Shown here piece by piece: positions 36,219 through 43,464 of a DNA stretch of 64,000 nt (the stretch's first letter is position 1; each line of letters begins with the position of its first letter). The stretch spans positions 1 to 64,000 of the forward strand of contig DATBRV010000120.1 of NCBI GenBank assembly GCA_036560145.1, read 5' to 3'. Both the position numbers and the translations under genes were made by a program. Under the pieces are notes generated by a model, which worked only from the letters and a program-made list of their open reading frames with translations, made no database searches and had not been told where the DNA came from. This stretch comes from DATBRV01 sp036560145 (lineage in GTDB: Bacteria > Myxococcota_A > UBA9160 > SMWR01).

Positions 36219-36498
36219 AGAGATCATCCTTCTTCTCAGCTTCGTCGCGTTCGTGCTCGCCGCCCTCGGCGGGATCGGCTTCGTCGCGCTGCTCGCGCTC
36301 GGTATGGGCATGATGCTGGCCGCGATCTTCGCCGATTGGCTGCGGCACAAGCTGCTGCCCGCGCGCCACTGGGCGGACCGGCGCTTCGGGGCCCAGCTTC
36401 GAACCCTGGTCCAGATGCGCGTGAGCCTGCTGCTGTGGTCGGGGCTCGGCGTCTTCCTCGCCTGCCTCGCCTGGCTCTGGCTGGCCCGGCTCAGCTAG
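36214..36498 (+). CDS. Small membrane protein (unknown)
   Basis: About 94 residues with two hydrophobic helices (EIILLLSFVAFVLAALGGIG and VSLLLWSGLGVFLACLAWLW) around a basic loop. I chose the TTG at 36214, which lies inside the dispersed repeat. No good ribosome site is seen, so a GTG at 36252 is possible. Its end overlaps the convergent DedA gene by eight bases. No family recognised. Confidence 0.5.
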   Translation: MLEIILLLSFVAFVLAALGGIGFVALLALGMGMMLAAIFADWLRHKLLPARHWADRRFGAQLRTLVQMRVSLLLWSGLGVFLACLAWLWLARLS

Positions 36499-37144
36499 CC
36501 GCGGGCTCCCGCCGCGCGCGCACGAACTCCACCACCATCGGCATCACCGAGATCACGATGATCGCGAGGATCACGATGTGGAAGTTGCGCTTCACGGTCT
36601 CGAGCTGGCCGAACCAGTAGCCCGCGAGCAGGAAGGAGAGCACCCAGGTGAAGGCGCCCGAGACGTTGTAGGCGGCGAAGTAGCGGTAGCTCATGCTCCC
36701 GATCCCCGCGACGAAGGGCGCGAAGGTGCGGATGATCGGGACGAAGCGCGCCAGGAAGATCGTCTTCCCGCCGTGCCGCTCGTAGAACTCGTGCGTGCGC
36801 TGGAGATGCTTGCGGTTCAGGAAGCGCGCGTGGTCGCTGGAGAAGACCATCGGACCGAGATAGTTCCCGACCGCGTAGTTGACGGCGTCGCCCAGCACCG
36901 CCGCGCTGATCAGCAGGGCCGAGAGCAGCGGGAGCGAGAGCGGCGAGCCCTCGATCGAGCAGAGCGCCCCCACCGCAAAGAGCAGTGAATCGCCCGGCAA
37001 AAAGGGCGTCACCACCAGGCCCGTCTCGCAGAACACGATCAGGAACAGCACCAGGTAGAGCCAGGGGCCCAGCACGGCCGCCCACTCGTTCACGTGCTGG
37101 TCGAGGTGGAGGAAGAGATCGAGAACCTGCTGCAGGACTTCCAT
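36491..37144 (-). CDS. DedA/SNARE-associated family membrane protein
   Basis: 217 residues with 4-5 hydrophobic segments. Key family marks are FCETGLVVTPFLPGDSLLFAVGAL, GDAVNYAVGNYLG and the conserved FLARFVPIIRTFAPFVAGIG with its essential arginine. DedA proteins are flippase-like; relatives recycle undecaprenyl phosphate or support membrane proton balance. The ATG at 37144 follows GAGGAGCGC. It lies 19 bases downstream of the permease gene on the same strand. Confidence 0.92.
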   Translation of the reverse strand: MEVLQQVLDLFLHLDQHVNEWAAVLGPWLYLVLFLIVFCETGLVVTPFLPGDSLLFAVGALCSIEGSPLSLPLLSALLISAAVLGDAVNYAVGNYLGPMVFSSDHARFLNRKHLQRTHEFYERHGGKTIFLARFVPIIRTFAPFVAGIGSMSYRYFAAYNVSGAFTWVLSFLLAGYWFGQLETVKRNFHIVILAIIVISVMPMVVEFVRARREPAAS

Positions 37145-37163
37145 GCGCTCCTCGGGGCCGTCT

Positions 37164-38993
37164 TCAGCCGATGATCACGATACGCACTTCGCGCGGCGTC
37201 CGCATCGCGAGGCGGGCGAGCACGTTGCCGCGCAGGAAGCGCCAGAGCGTTCCGCGTTGCGAGGTGCCGACCAGGATCGCGCTCACCTCCAGCTCGAGGG
37301 CGACCTGCACGATCGCGTCGCCGGCCTCCTGGGCGAGGCGCCAGATCGGCACCGCCGTCATCTCACGCGAGTTCAGCCAGGAGACGGCCTGGGCGAGCAC
37401 CTCGCGGGCCTCCCGGGAGGGTTGCGTGTCGCGCGGCACGAACAGGCCCGGCACCTCTTCGACGAAGAGCACGGCGACGTCGTGCTCGCCCCCGCCGGTC
37501 ACGTGCGTGGCGGCTTCCTCCAGCAGGCGTTGATTCGGGCCGCGCAGACAGACGAGGGTCCGCGGCGAATAGGTGGGCTTCAAGTCGAGCGCTTCCTGGA
37601 GCGTCAGGATCTCGACCGCCGCGGGGCTCTCCGCGGCGATCCGCTCGGCCTCCTGGGTGGTCACCTTTCCGCCGCTTCGCCTGCGCAGGAAGGGCACGTC
37701 GCCGCGGTGCAGCAGGCCGTAGGCCAGCATCGCCAGCGTCAGCGTGCCGCCGAAGACGGTCGCGTGCGGCTTCTCGATCAGGTTGGTGGCGAACGCGATC
37801 AGGACCAGGCCGGTGGTGGCGACGCCCACCCAGAAGAGCATCCCGGTGCGGCCCTCCGAAATGCGCACGCGGTCCAGCGAGATGGAGGAGAGGAAAAAGG
37901 CCCCGAGCAGGCCGAAGGCATACAGCGCGCCGAGCGCGCCGAGATCGCCTCGCGTCGCCACCAGCACCGCGATCGGCACCACGGCCGCGAGGGCGATCGC
38001 GAGATGCGGCGTGCCGAACTTCTCCGAGCGCCGCACCAGCGGGCGGGGCAGGAAATCGCCGTCGGCGAGCGCGCCCATCACGTGGTAGGTGCCGACCACC
38101 GCCGTGTTGGCGGCGAACAAGAGCAAGGCGGACGCCGACACCACGATCAGCGCCCTCAGCCAGGTCCCGCCCATCGCGAAGGCGAGCTCGGACTGGAAGG
38201 CGTCGGGGTTCGCCATGCTGGGATCCAGCAGATTGGTCGCGAAGGCGGTGAGCAGCGGCGAGGTCGCCAGGATCGCGATCACGACCATCAGCATCGCGAG
38301 CCCGGCCGTGCGACGCCGCGGCGGACCCATCGCGGGGGAGATCTGCGCCAGCGATTCGAGGCCGCTGAAGGCGAGCCAGGCGAAGGCGTAGCCGGTGATC
38401 GCGTCGGCGATCGGAATCCGCCCGGCGGCGGTCGCGGCATTGCGCACCTTCTCCCAGGCCGCCGAGTCGATCTGCGTCGCGGTCACGCCGATCAGGAGCA
38501 GAAGCGAGGCGAAGGCGAGCATCGCGATCGCGGCGCTCACCTGCGCCGATTCGCGGATCCCGATCCAGTTGAGCACGCCGAGCAGCACCAGGCCCGCCGC
38601 CGCCAGCGGGAGCTCGAAGCCCTGGAGCACCGGCACCAGCGTGGCTAGATAGGTGAAGCCCGCGATCGAGGAGATCGCCGCGGTGAGGAAGTAGTCGACC
38701 AGGATCAGCATCCCGCCGAGCGCGCCCATGCGCGGGCCGAAGGCCTCCTCCGCCACGGATACGACGCCGCCACCGCCCGGATAGCGCGCGGCGATGTCGG
38801 AGTACTTCTCGGCCAGCAGCACGAAGGCCAGACTGGTCGCGAGTACGAAGGTCGCCGCGCTGGTGCCCACGCTGCGGAAGAGCAGGCCCGGCACGTAGTA
38901 GACGCTGGTGCCGATGTCGGCGTACACGATCGCCCAGCACAGCACGGGGCCGAGCGTGCGCAGCTGCGCGTGACCGTTTCCGACCCGAGCCAA
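37164..38993 (-). CDS. APC-superfamily permease with C-terminal USP-like domain
   Basis: 609 residues. The first about 430 form an amino-acid/polyamine-type permease, with the substrate-binding GTSVYYVPGLL loop in helix 1 and YPGGGGVVSVAEEAFGPRMG after helix 2. The last about 150 residues are soluble: PAAVEILTLQEALDLKP, VALELEVSAILVGTSQRGTL and FLRGNVLARLAM, matching the nucleotide-binding end of universal stress proteins. Such a tail may gate transport. The start is a TTG at 38993 after GGGGGGTGGG; no ATG or GTG is available before the first helix. Confidence 0.8.
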   Translation of the reverse strand: MARVGNGHAQLRTLGPVLCWAIVYADIGTSVYYVPGLLFRSVGTSAATFVLATSLAFVLLAEKYSDIAARYPGGGGVVSVAEEAFGPRMGALGGMLILVDYFLTAAISSIAGFTYLATLVPVLQGFELPLAAAGLVLLGVLNWIGIRESAQVSAAIAMLAFASLLLLIGVTATQIDSAAWEKVRNAATAAGRIPIADAITGYAFAWLAFSGLESLAQISPAMGPPRRRTAGLAMLMVVIAILATSPLLTAFATNLLDPSMANPDAFQSELAFAMGGTWLRALIVVSASALLLFAANTAVVGTYHVMGALADGDFLPRPLVRRSEKFGTPHLAIALAAVVPIAVLVATRGDLGALGALYAFGLLGAFFLSSISLDRVRISEGRTGMLFWVGVATTGLVLIAFATNLIEKPHATVFGGTLTLAMLAYGLLHRGDVPFLRRRSGGKVTTQEAERIAAESPAAVEILTLQEALDLKPTYSPRTLVCLRGPNQRLLEEAATHVTGGGEHDVAVLFVEEVPGLFVPRDTQPSREAREVLAQAVSWLNSREMTAVPIWRLAQEAGDAIVQVALELEVSAILVGTSQRGTLWRFLRGNVLARLAMRTPREVRIVIIG

Positions 38994-39020
38994 GACCCAC
39001 CCCCCGAGACGACCGGCGCG

Positions 39021-39857
39021 TCAGTGTACCTTCGGAAGCAGTCCGCGGCGCAGCGCCAGCCGAAATACCCACGCCACCAGCAGCGAAGCCAGGGCGAGGT
39101 AGACGAGGTTCTCGGCGCTGGCGAGCGCGAGCCGTCCCCAGGCGATCCCACCGCCCGCCGCCGCCAGCCGCATCCCCTCGAAGACGTGGTTCGCGGGAAT
39201 CGCCTGCGCCACCGCGCGCGCCGCGGTCGGCAGCACCGACTCCGGATAGAAGACCGAGGAGAACGGCATCAGCAGCACCGGCAGGCTCCAGGCCAGGATC
39301 CCCCAGCGCCCGCCGAAGCGCAGGATCAGCGCGAGCGAGATCAACCCGACCGTCCAGCCCAGCAGCACCAGGTTCGCGATGAAGGGAACCAGCGCGAAGC
39401 CGAACGAGAAGAGGTCGAAGGCGTAGAGGAACCAGGCGGCCGCCGCCATCACCCCGAGCGTGAGCGCGAGCTTGACCAGCCCGAGCAGCATGATCGCCGC
39501 CGCGAACTCCCAGACCTTGAGCGGCGACGCGAAGACCGTCACCAGCGAGCGCGCCCAGACGTCGTCGAGGAAGGAGACCGAGACGTCCTGCGAGCAGCGG
39601 AAGAAGAGGTTCCACAGGATCGCGGCGCCCAGGAAGATGGCGAGAGCGTTCGGGAGCTGCGCCCCGCTGCCGGCGACGTAGAGCGTGAGGTATCCCCAGA
39701 TCACGACGTCGATCAGCGCCCACTGGAAGGTGTCGATCACGCGCGAGGCGTCGCGGCGCAGCAGCAGCAGGTAGCGCAGCACCAGCGCACGGATCCGGCG
39801 CGCGCTGGCGCGCGTGCGCGCGCCCGTCGAGAGCGGCATTGCGACGGCGGCCGTCAC
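39021..39857 (-). CDS. ABC-2 type transporter permease
   Basis: 278 residues, six hydrophobic helices. DASRVIDTFQWALIDVVIWG, CSQDVSVSFLDDVWARSLVT and ASPLKVWEFAAAIMLLG are the usual ABC-2 permease segments, and the end has a MPFSSVFYPESVLP loop. It exports a polysaccharide, lipid or drug with the ATPase just upstream. The GTG at 39857 overlaps the ATPase stop (GTGA, 39857-39854), which fixes the start and couples translation. An ATG at 39839 is the next candidate. Confidence 0.85.
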   Translation of the reverse strand: MTAAVAMPLSTGARTRASARRIRALVLRYLLLLRRDASRVIDTFQWALIDVVIWGYLTLYVAGSGAQLPNALAIFLGAAILWNLFFRCSQDVSVSFLDDVWARSLVTVFASPLKVWEFAAAIMLLGLVKLALTLGVMAAAAWFLYAFDLFSFGFALVPFIANLVLLGWTVGLISLALILRFGGRWGILAWSLPVLLMPFSSVFYPESVLPTAARAVAQAIPANHVFEGMRLAAAGGGIAWGRLALASAENLVYLALASLLVAWVFRLALRRGLLPKVH

Positions 39858-40627
39858 GCCACGGCCCCGCGCGAGATCCGCAGGAAGACCTCCTCCATGG
39901 CGGCCGCGTCGAGATCCTCGCTGCCGAGCACGCGCTTGCTGACCTCGAGCGGCGTGCCCTCCGCTACGACGTGGCCCTTGTGGAGGAAGATCACCCGGTC
40001 GCACACCTCCTCGACCTCGGCCATGTTGTGCGACGTATATAGGATGGAGAGACCGCGCTCGCCGCGCAGGCGGAGCAGCAGCTTGCGCGTCTTGTCGGCG
40101 ATGTCGGGGTCGAGACTCGAGGTGGGCTCGTCAAGTACCAATATGGCCGGATCGTGCAGCAGCGCGCGCGCGAGCCCGGCGCGCATCTGCTGGCCGAGCG
40201 AGAGATCGCCGAACTTGTTGCGCGCGTGCGCCGCCAGCTCGAAGAGGCCGAGCACCTGCTCCACCGCGCCGTGCGGCGCCCCGTAGAGGCCGGCGAAGAC
40301 CCGCAGGTTCTCGCCCACCGTCAGGCGCCAGTCCATCATCGCCTCGGGCGAGGTGAAGCCCACCTGCCGCAGCGCCGTCTCGCGATCCGCAAAGGGATCG
40401 GCGCCGAGCAGCCGCACGCTGCCCGACGTCGGCTGCACCAGACCGAGCAGCACGTGCAGCGTGGTCGTCTTGCCGGCGCCGTTCGGCCCCAGCAGCCCGA
40501 GCACCTCGCCCCGGCGCAGCTCGAACGAGATGCCCGCGAGGGCCGTCGTGTGCGGAAAGCGCTTCACGAGATCGCGCACGCAGATGGCGCTCTCGCTGAA
40601 AGCTGGCAGGGCGGGCGTGGGCGGCAT
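39854..40627 (-). CDS. ABC-2 type transporter ATP-binding protein
   Basis: 257 residues: Walker A GPNGAGKTT, signature LSLGQQMRAGLARALL, Walker B ILVLDEPTSSLD and the switch His in ILYTSHNMAEV. This matches daunorubicin/NodI-type export ATPases. It forms a two-gene operon with the permease. The F420-type gene is divergent, 66 bases away. Confidence 0.9.
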   Translation of the reverse strand: MPPTPALPAFSESAICVRDLVKRFPHTTALAGISFELRRGEVLGLLGPNGAGKTTTLHVLLGLVQPTSGSVRLLGADPFADRETALRQVGFTSPEAMMDWRLTVGENLRVFAGLYGAPHGAVEQVLGLFELAAHARNKFGDLSLGQQMRAGLARALLHDPAILVLDEPTSSLDPDIADKTRKLLLRLRGERGLSILYTSHNMAEVEEVCDRVIFLHKGHVVAEGTPLEVSKRVLGSEDLDAAAMEEVFLRISRGAVA

Positions 40628-40693
40628 GGGCGGGGCGGGACTCTAGAGCACATCCCGGAACTGACGCAGCAACCTGGAACCCCGAGGGGTAGC

Positions 40694-41188
40694 ATGGCCT
40701 TCGGGAGGACTCGGATCCTCGTGTCGTCGGGAAGGCTCGAGCGTTGGCTCTACCGGGGCGGGCGACCGGGTCAGCTGGCCCGCCTGCTCAATCGCTGGTT
40801 CGCAACCGTTCACGCCAGCGGCCGAGCTCCGAGCCATTGGGTCACGCTGCAAGTGGTCGGTCGCCGATCGGGACGCACGCTCTCGTTCCCGCTCGTGATG
40901 GTCGTACTGGGTGCAGATCGGTACCTCGTCTCGATGCTCGGCAGAGACGCCGCCTGGGTTCGCAACCTGGAAGCGGACGCAGGCCACGCCGTCTTGCTTC
41001 ACGGACGGGCGGAGCAGGTCCGCCTCGAAGCGCTCGAGAGCGAGAGACGCGCCCCCGTGTTGAAGGCCTACTTGCAGCGGGCGCCGGGGGCGCGGCCGCA
41101 CATCCCGGTGGACAAGGACGCGCCGCTCTCGGAGTTCGAGGCGATCGCCGAGCAGATCCCCGTGTTTCGCGTTCTCGTCGCCGGCTGA
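40694..41188 (+). CDS. Deazaflavin (F420)-dependent nitroreductase-family protein
   Basis: 164 residues. The split-barrel signature is VTLQVVGRRSGRTLSFPLVM, followed by LGADRYLVSMLGRDAAWVRNLEADAGHAVL, the typical Ddn-family pattern (PF04075), where the tryptophan and the N-terminal helix hold F420. Members reduce quinones or nitro compounds with F420H2. With the PPOX-class gene at 1121 this is the second F420-type protein in the window. The ATG at 40694 has AGGGGTAGC before it. Confidence 0.8.
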   Translation: MAFGRTRILVSSGRLERWLYRGGRPGQLARLLNRWFATVHASGRAPSHWVTLQVVGRRSGRTLSFPLVMVVLGADRYLVSMLGRDAAWVRNLEADAGHAVLLHGRAEQVRLEALESERRAPVLKAYLQRAPGARPHIPVDKDAPLSEFEAIAEQIPVFRVLVAG

Positions 41189-41190
41189 GC

Positions 41191-42348
41191 TCACCCGACC
41201 CGATCCCCCCGCAGCGGCACCTTCCGGAAGCTCGCCCAGAGGGCGAGGTCGTAGACGATCTTGAGCGCGCCGCCGATCGCGAAGGGGGCGGAGAGGGCGA
41301 TCGTCTGCATCACCCAGCCGGTGGCGGCCGGCGAGATGGCCTGGGCGAGCGTGCGGGCGAAGGTGGTGGCGCTCGCGGCCGCCTCGCGCTCGCGGTCTTC
41401 GACCAGCGCCATCACGTAGGCCTGGCGCGTGGGGACGTCCATCTGCGAGAGCAGGCCGCGGCCGAGCAGGAGCGCGATGGCGATCTCCGCGCTCGGCGCG
41501 AGCGCGAGCCCGATCAGCAGCAGGTTCGCGATCAGGTGCGAGAAGACCATCGTGCGCAGCAGGCCGAAGCGTCCGCCCAGGCGCGCCGCGAGCAGCTGCG
41601 ACAGGGCGGTCAGGATCTGCACGGCGAAGAACACGCCGCCGAGATCGGCGAGCGAGAGCGCGAAGCGTTCGTGCAGCCAGTAGGCGACCAGAGCCTGGAG
41701 CGCGAAGCCGCCCGCGAAGGAGTCGAGCGCGAAGAGAGCGGCCAGACGGCGGACCAGCGGGCCGGAGCCCGCGCCTTCGGCAGGAGGGCGCGCGGGCGGC
41801 CGCGCCGCGGGGAGCGTCCGGTAGGCGAGCCCCTGCACGCCGGCTCCGGCGACGAAGAGCGCGAAGAGCAGCTCGAGCGAGCCGCTCAGGCTCACCGCGG
41901 CGGCGCCGAGCGCGGCCGCCCCCGCGCCGAGCAGGTTGTAGACGCCGAACAGCCAGGTGCGCCGCTCGGGGGGCAGCGCACGCGCCAGCACCACCTGCTC
42001 GAGCGAGAGGAAGGCGCCGGACTCGCCGGTGCTGACCGAGACGTTCCCCAGCATCGCCGCCGCCACCACCAGCCAGGGCTCGCGGAAGAAGAGCAGCAGC
42101 GCTCCGGCCGCGGCGGTCGCCGCCGCGAGCCCGAGCAACACCGCTCGCGCGCCGAAACGCTCGGCCGGGCGCCGGACGGCCCAGGTGAGCGCCGCGCTCG
42201 CGAACAGGGTGGCCGAGACGGCGACGCCGATCCCGACCGCGCCCACGCCGAGCGCCGCCAGATGGATGGGGAAGACGATGCCGAGGAAGCCGTAGCCGAA
42301 GGTGCGCACCGCCTTCGCGACGAAAACGGCGGTGACCTCACGCGGCAC
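41191..42348 (-). CDS. MFS transporter
   Basis: 385 residues with about 12 helices. The N-terminal half has VRTFGYGFLGIVFPIHLAAL and the cytoplasmic loop RRPAERFGARAVLLG; the second half has LLAARLGGRFGLLRT. It is a soluble-metabolite or drug carrier with no assignable substrate. The start is a GTG at 42348; no better start is visible. It lies between the convergent F420-type gene (two bases) and the end of the hopanoid operon, with a repeat and hairpin in the 108-base gap. Confidence 0.82.
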   Translation of the reverse strand: MPREVTAVFVAKAVRTFGYGFLGIVFPIHLAALGVGAVGIGVAVSATLFASAALTWAVRRPAERFGARAVLLGLAAATAAAGALLLFFREPWLVVAAAMLGNVSVSTGESGAFLSLEQVVLARALPPERRTWLFGVYNLLGAGAAALGAAAVSLSGSLELLFALFVAGAGVQGLAYRTLPAARPPARPPAEGAGSGPLVRRLAALFALDSFAGGFALQALVAYWLHERFALSLADLGGVFFAVQILTALSQLLAARLGGRFGLLRTMVFSHLIANLLLIGLALAPSAEIAIALLLGRGLLSQMDVPTRQAYVMALVEDREREAAASATTFARTLAQAISPAATGWVMQTIALSAPFAIGGALKIVYDLALWASFRKVPLRGDRVG

Positions 42349-42384
42349 GGCGTGGATCTTATGACAGCCTCACGGGCGAACACC

Positions 42385-42422
42385 AGCAAGCGAAGCGCGC
42401 AGCGAGCCAAAGGCGAGCGAAG
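42385..42422 (-). repeat. Dispersed intergenic repeat, copy C
   Basis: On the plus strand AGCAAGCGAAGCGCGCAGCG, then AGCCAAAGGCGAGCGAAG. It matches copy B with two substitutions. It lies in the gap between the hopanoid operon end and the MFS gene, next to a GC hairpin. Confidence 0.7.
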
Positions 42423-42427
42423 GCGGA

Positions 42428-42448
42428 GGCGCCGGCTACGCCGGCGCC
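42428..42448 (-). terminator. GC hairpin after the hopanoid operon
   Basis: GGCGCCGGC (42428-42436) and GCCGGCGCC (42440-42448) form a perfect 9-base stem with a 3-base loop, nine bases past the hpnH stop. AGGCGG/CCGCCT outside may lengthen it. There is no T run, so it may act with Rho or protect the mRNA end. Confidence 0.5.
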
Positions 42449-42456
42449 GTACCCGC

Positions 42457-43464
42457 CTAGATCGACGCTACGAACGCCCGCAGCGACTGTTTGAGCGAAC
42501 GCGTGGTCGCGAGCACGGCGGTCGGCTCGTAGCCGCAGTGCGCCATGCAGTTCGCGCAGCGCGGATCGCGGCCGCGCCCGTACTTCTCCCACTCCGTCGT
42601 CTCGATCAGCTCGCGGTAGCTGCTCGCGTAGCCGTCCGACATCAGATAACAAGGGCGCTGCCAACCGAGCGTCGAGAAGCTCGGGATCGCCCACGCCGTG
42701 CAGTCGAAGTCGGCCTTGCCCTCCAGGAAATCCAGGAAAAGCGGGGAGTGGTTGAGGCGCCAGCGGCGGCGGCGGCCGCCCGCGAAGGCCTCCGAGAAGA
42801 GCTTGCGGGTCTGGTCGACGGGCAGGAAGTTCTTCTGGTCGGGCGCCTTCTCGTAGGCGTAGGCGGGCGAGATCATCATCTGGTCGACGCGCAGCTCGTC
42901 GTTCAGGAAGTCCAGCACCTGGCGTACGGTGCTCGGCGAGTCGGTGCTGAAGAAGGTGGTGTTGGTGGTGACGCGGAAGCCGCGCTGCTTGGCGGCGCGG
43001 ATCGCGAGCACGCACTCGTCGAAGACGCCGTCCTCGCAGACCGCCGCGTCGTGGCGCTCGCGGAGCCCGTCCATGTGCACGGCCCACGAGAAGAATGGAG
43101 ACGGCGCGAAGAGATCGAGCTTGCGGCGCAGCAGCAGGCCGTTGGTGCACAGGTAGACGAATTTCTTGCGGGCGATCAGCTCGCGCACGATCTCGTGGAT
43201 CTGGGGATGGATCAGCGGCTCGCCCCCGGCGATCGACACCATCGGCGCGCCGCACTCCTCGACCCCGCGCACGGCGTCCTCGACGCTCAGGCGGCGCTTC
43301 AGCACCGCGTGCGGGTGCTGGATCTTGCCGCAGCCGGCGCAGGCGAGGTTGCAGGCGAAGAGCGGCTCCAGCTCGACGATCAGCGGGAACTTCGCGCGCC
43401 CGGTCAGCTTCTGGCGCATCAAATAGCTTGCGACCTTGAGCATCTGGCGGATCGGAACACCCAT
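42457..43464 (-). CDS. hpnH: HpnH, radical SAM adenosyl-hopene synthase
   Basis: 335 residues. The radical SAM cluster motif is C38-x3-C42-x2-C45 in FACNLACAGCGK. VSIAGGEPLIHP gives the SAM-binding strand, and C-terminal cysteines (GRDPRCANCMAHCG) are typical of the family. HpnH joins the 5'-deoxyadenosyl group to diploptene/hopene, starting extended hopanoids. The ATG shares one base with the squalene-hopene cyclase stop (TGATG), which sets the start. It is the last gene of the operon; hpnG and later side-chain genes are not in the window. Confidence 0.95.
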   Translation of the reverse strand: MGVPIRQMLKVASYLMRQKLTGRAKFPLIVELEPLFACNLACAGCGKIQHPHAVLKRRLSVEDAVRGVEECGAPMVSIAGGEPLIHPQIHEIVRELIARKKFVYLCTNGLLLRRKLDLFAPSPFFSWAVHMDGLRERHDAAVCEDGVFDECVLAIRAAKQRGFRVTTNTTFFSTDSPSTVRQVLDFLNDELRVDQMMISPAYAYEKAPDQKNFLPVDQTRKLFSEAFAGGRRRRWRLNHSPLFLDFLEGKADFDCTAWAIPSFSTLGWQRPCYLMSDGYASSYRELIETTEWEKYGRGRDPRCANCMAHCGYEPTAVLATTRSLKQSLRAFVASI

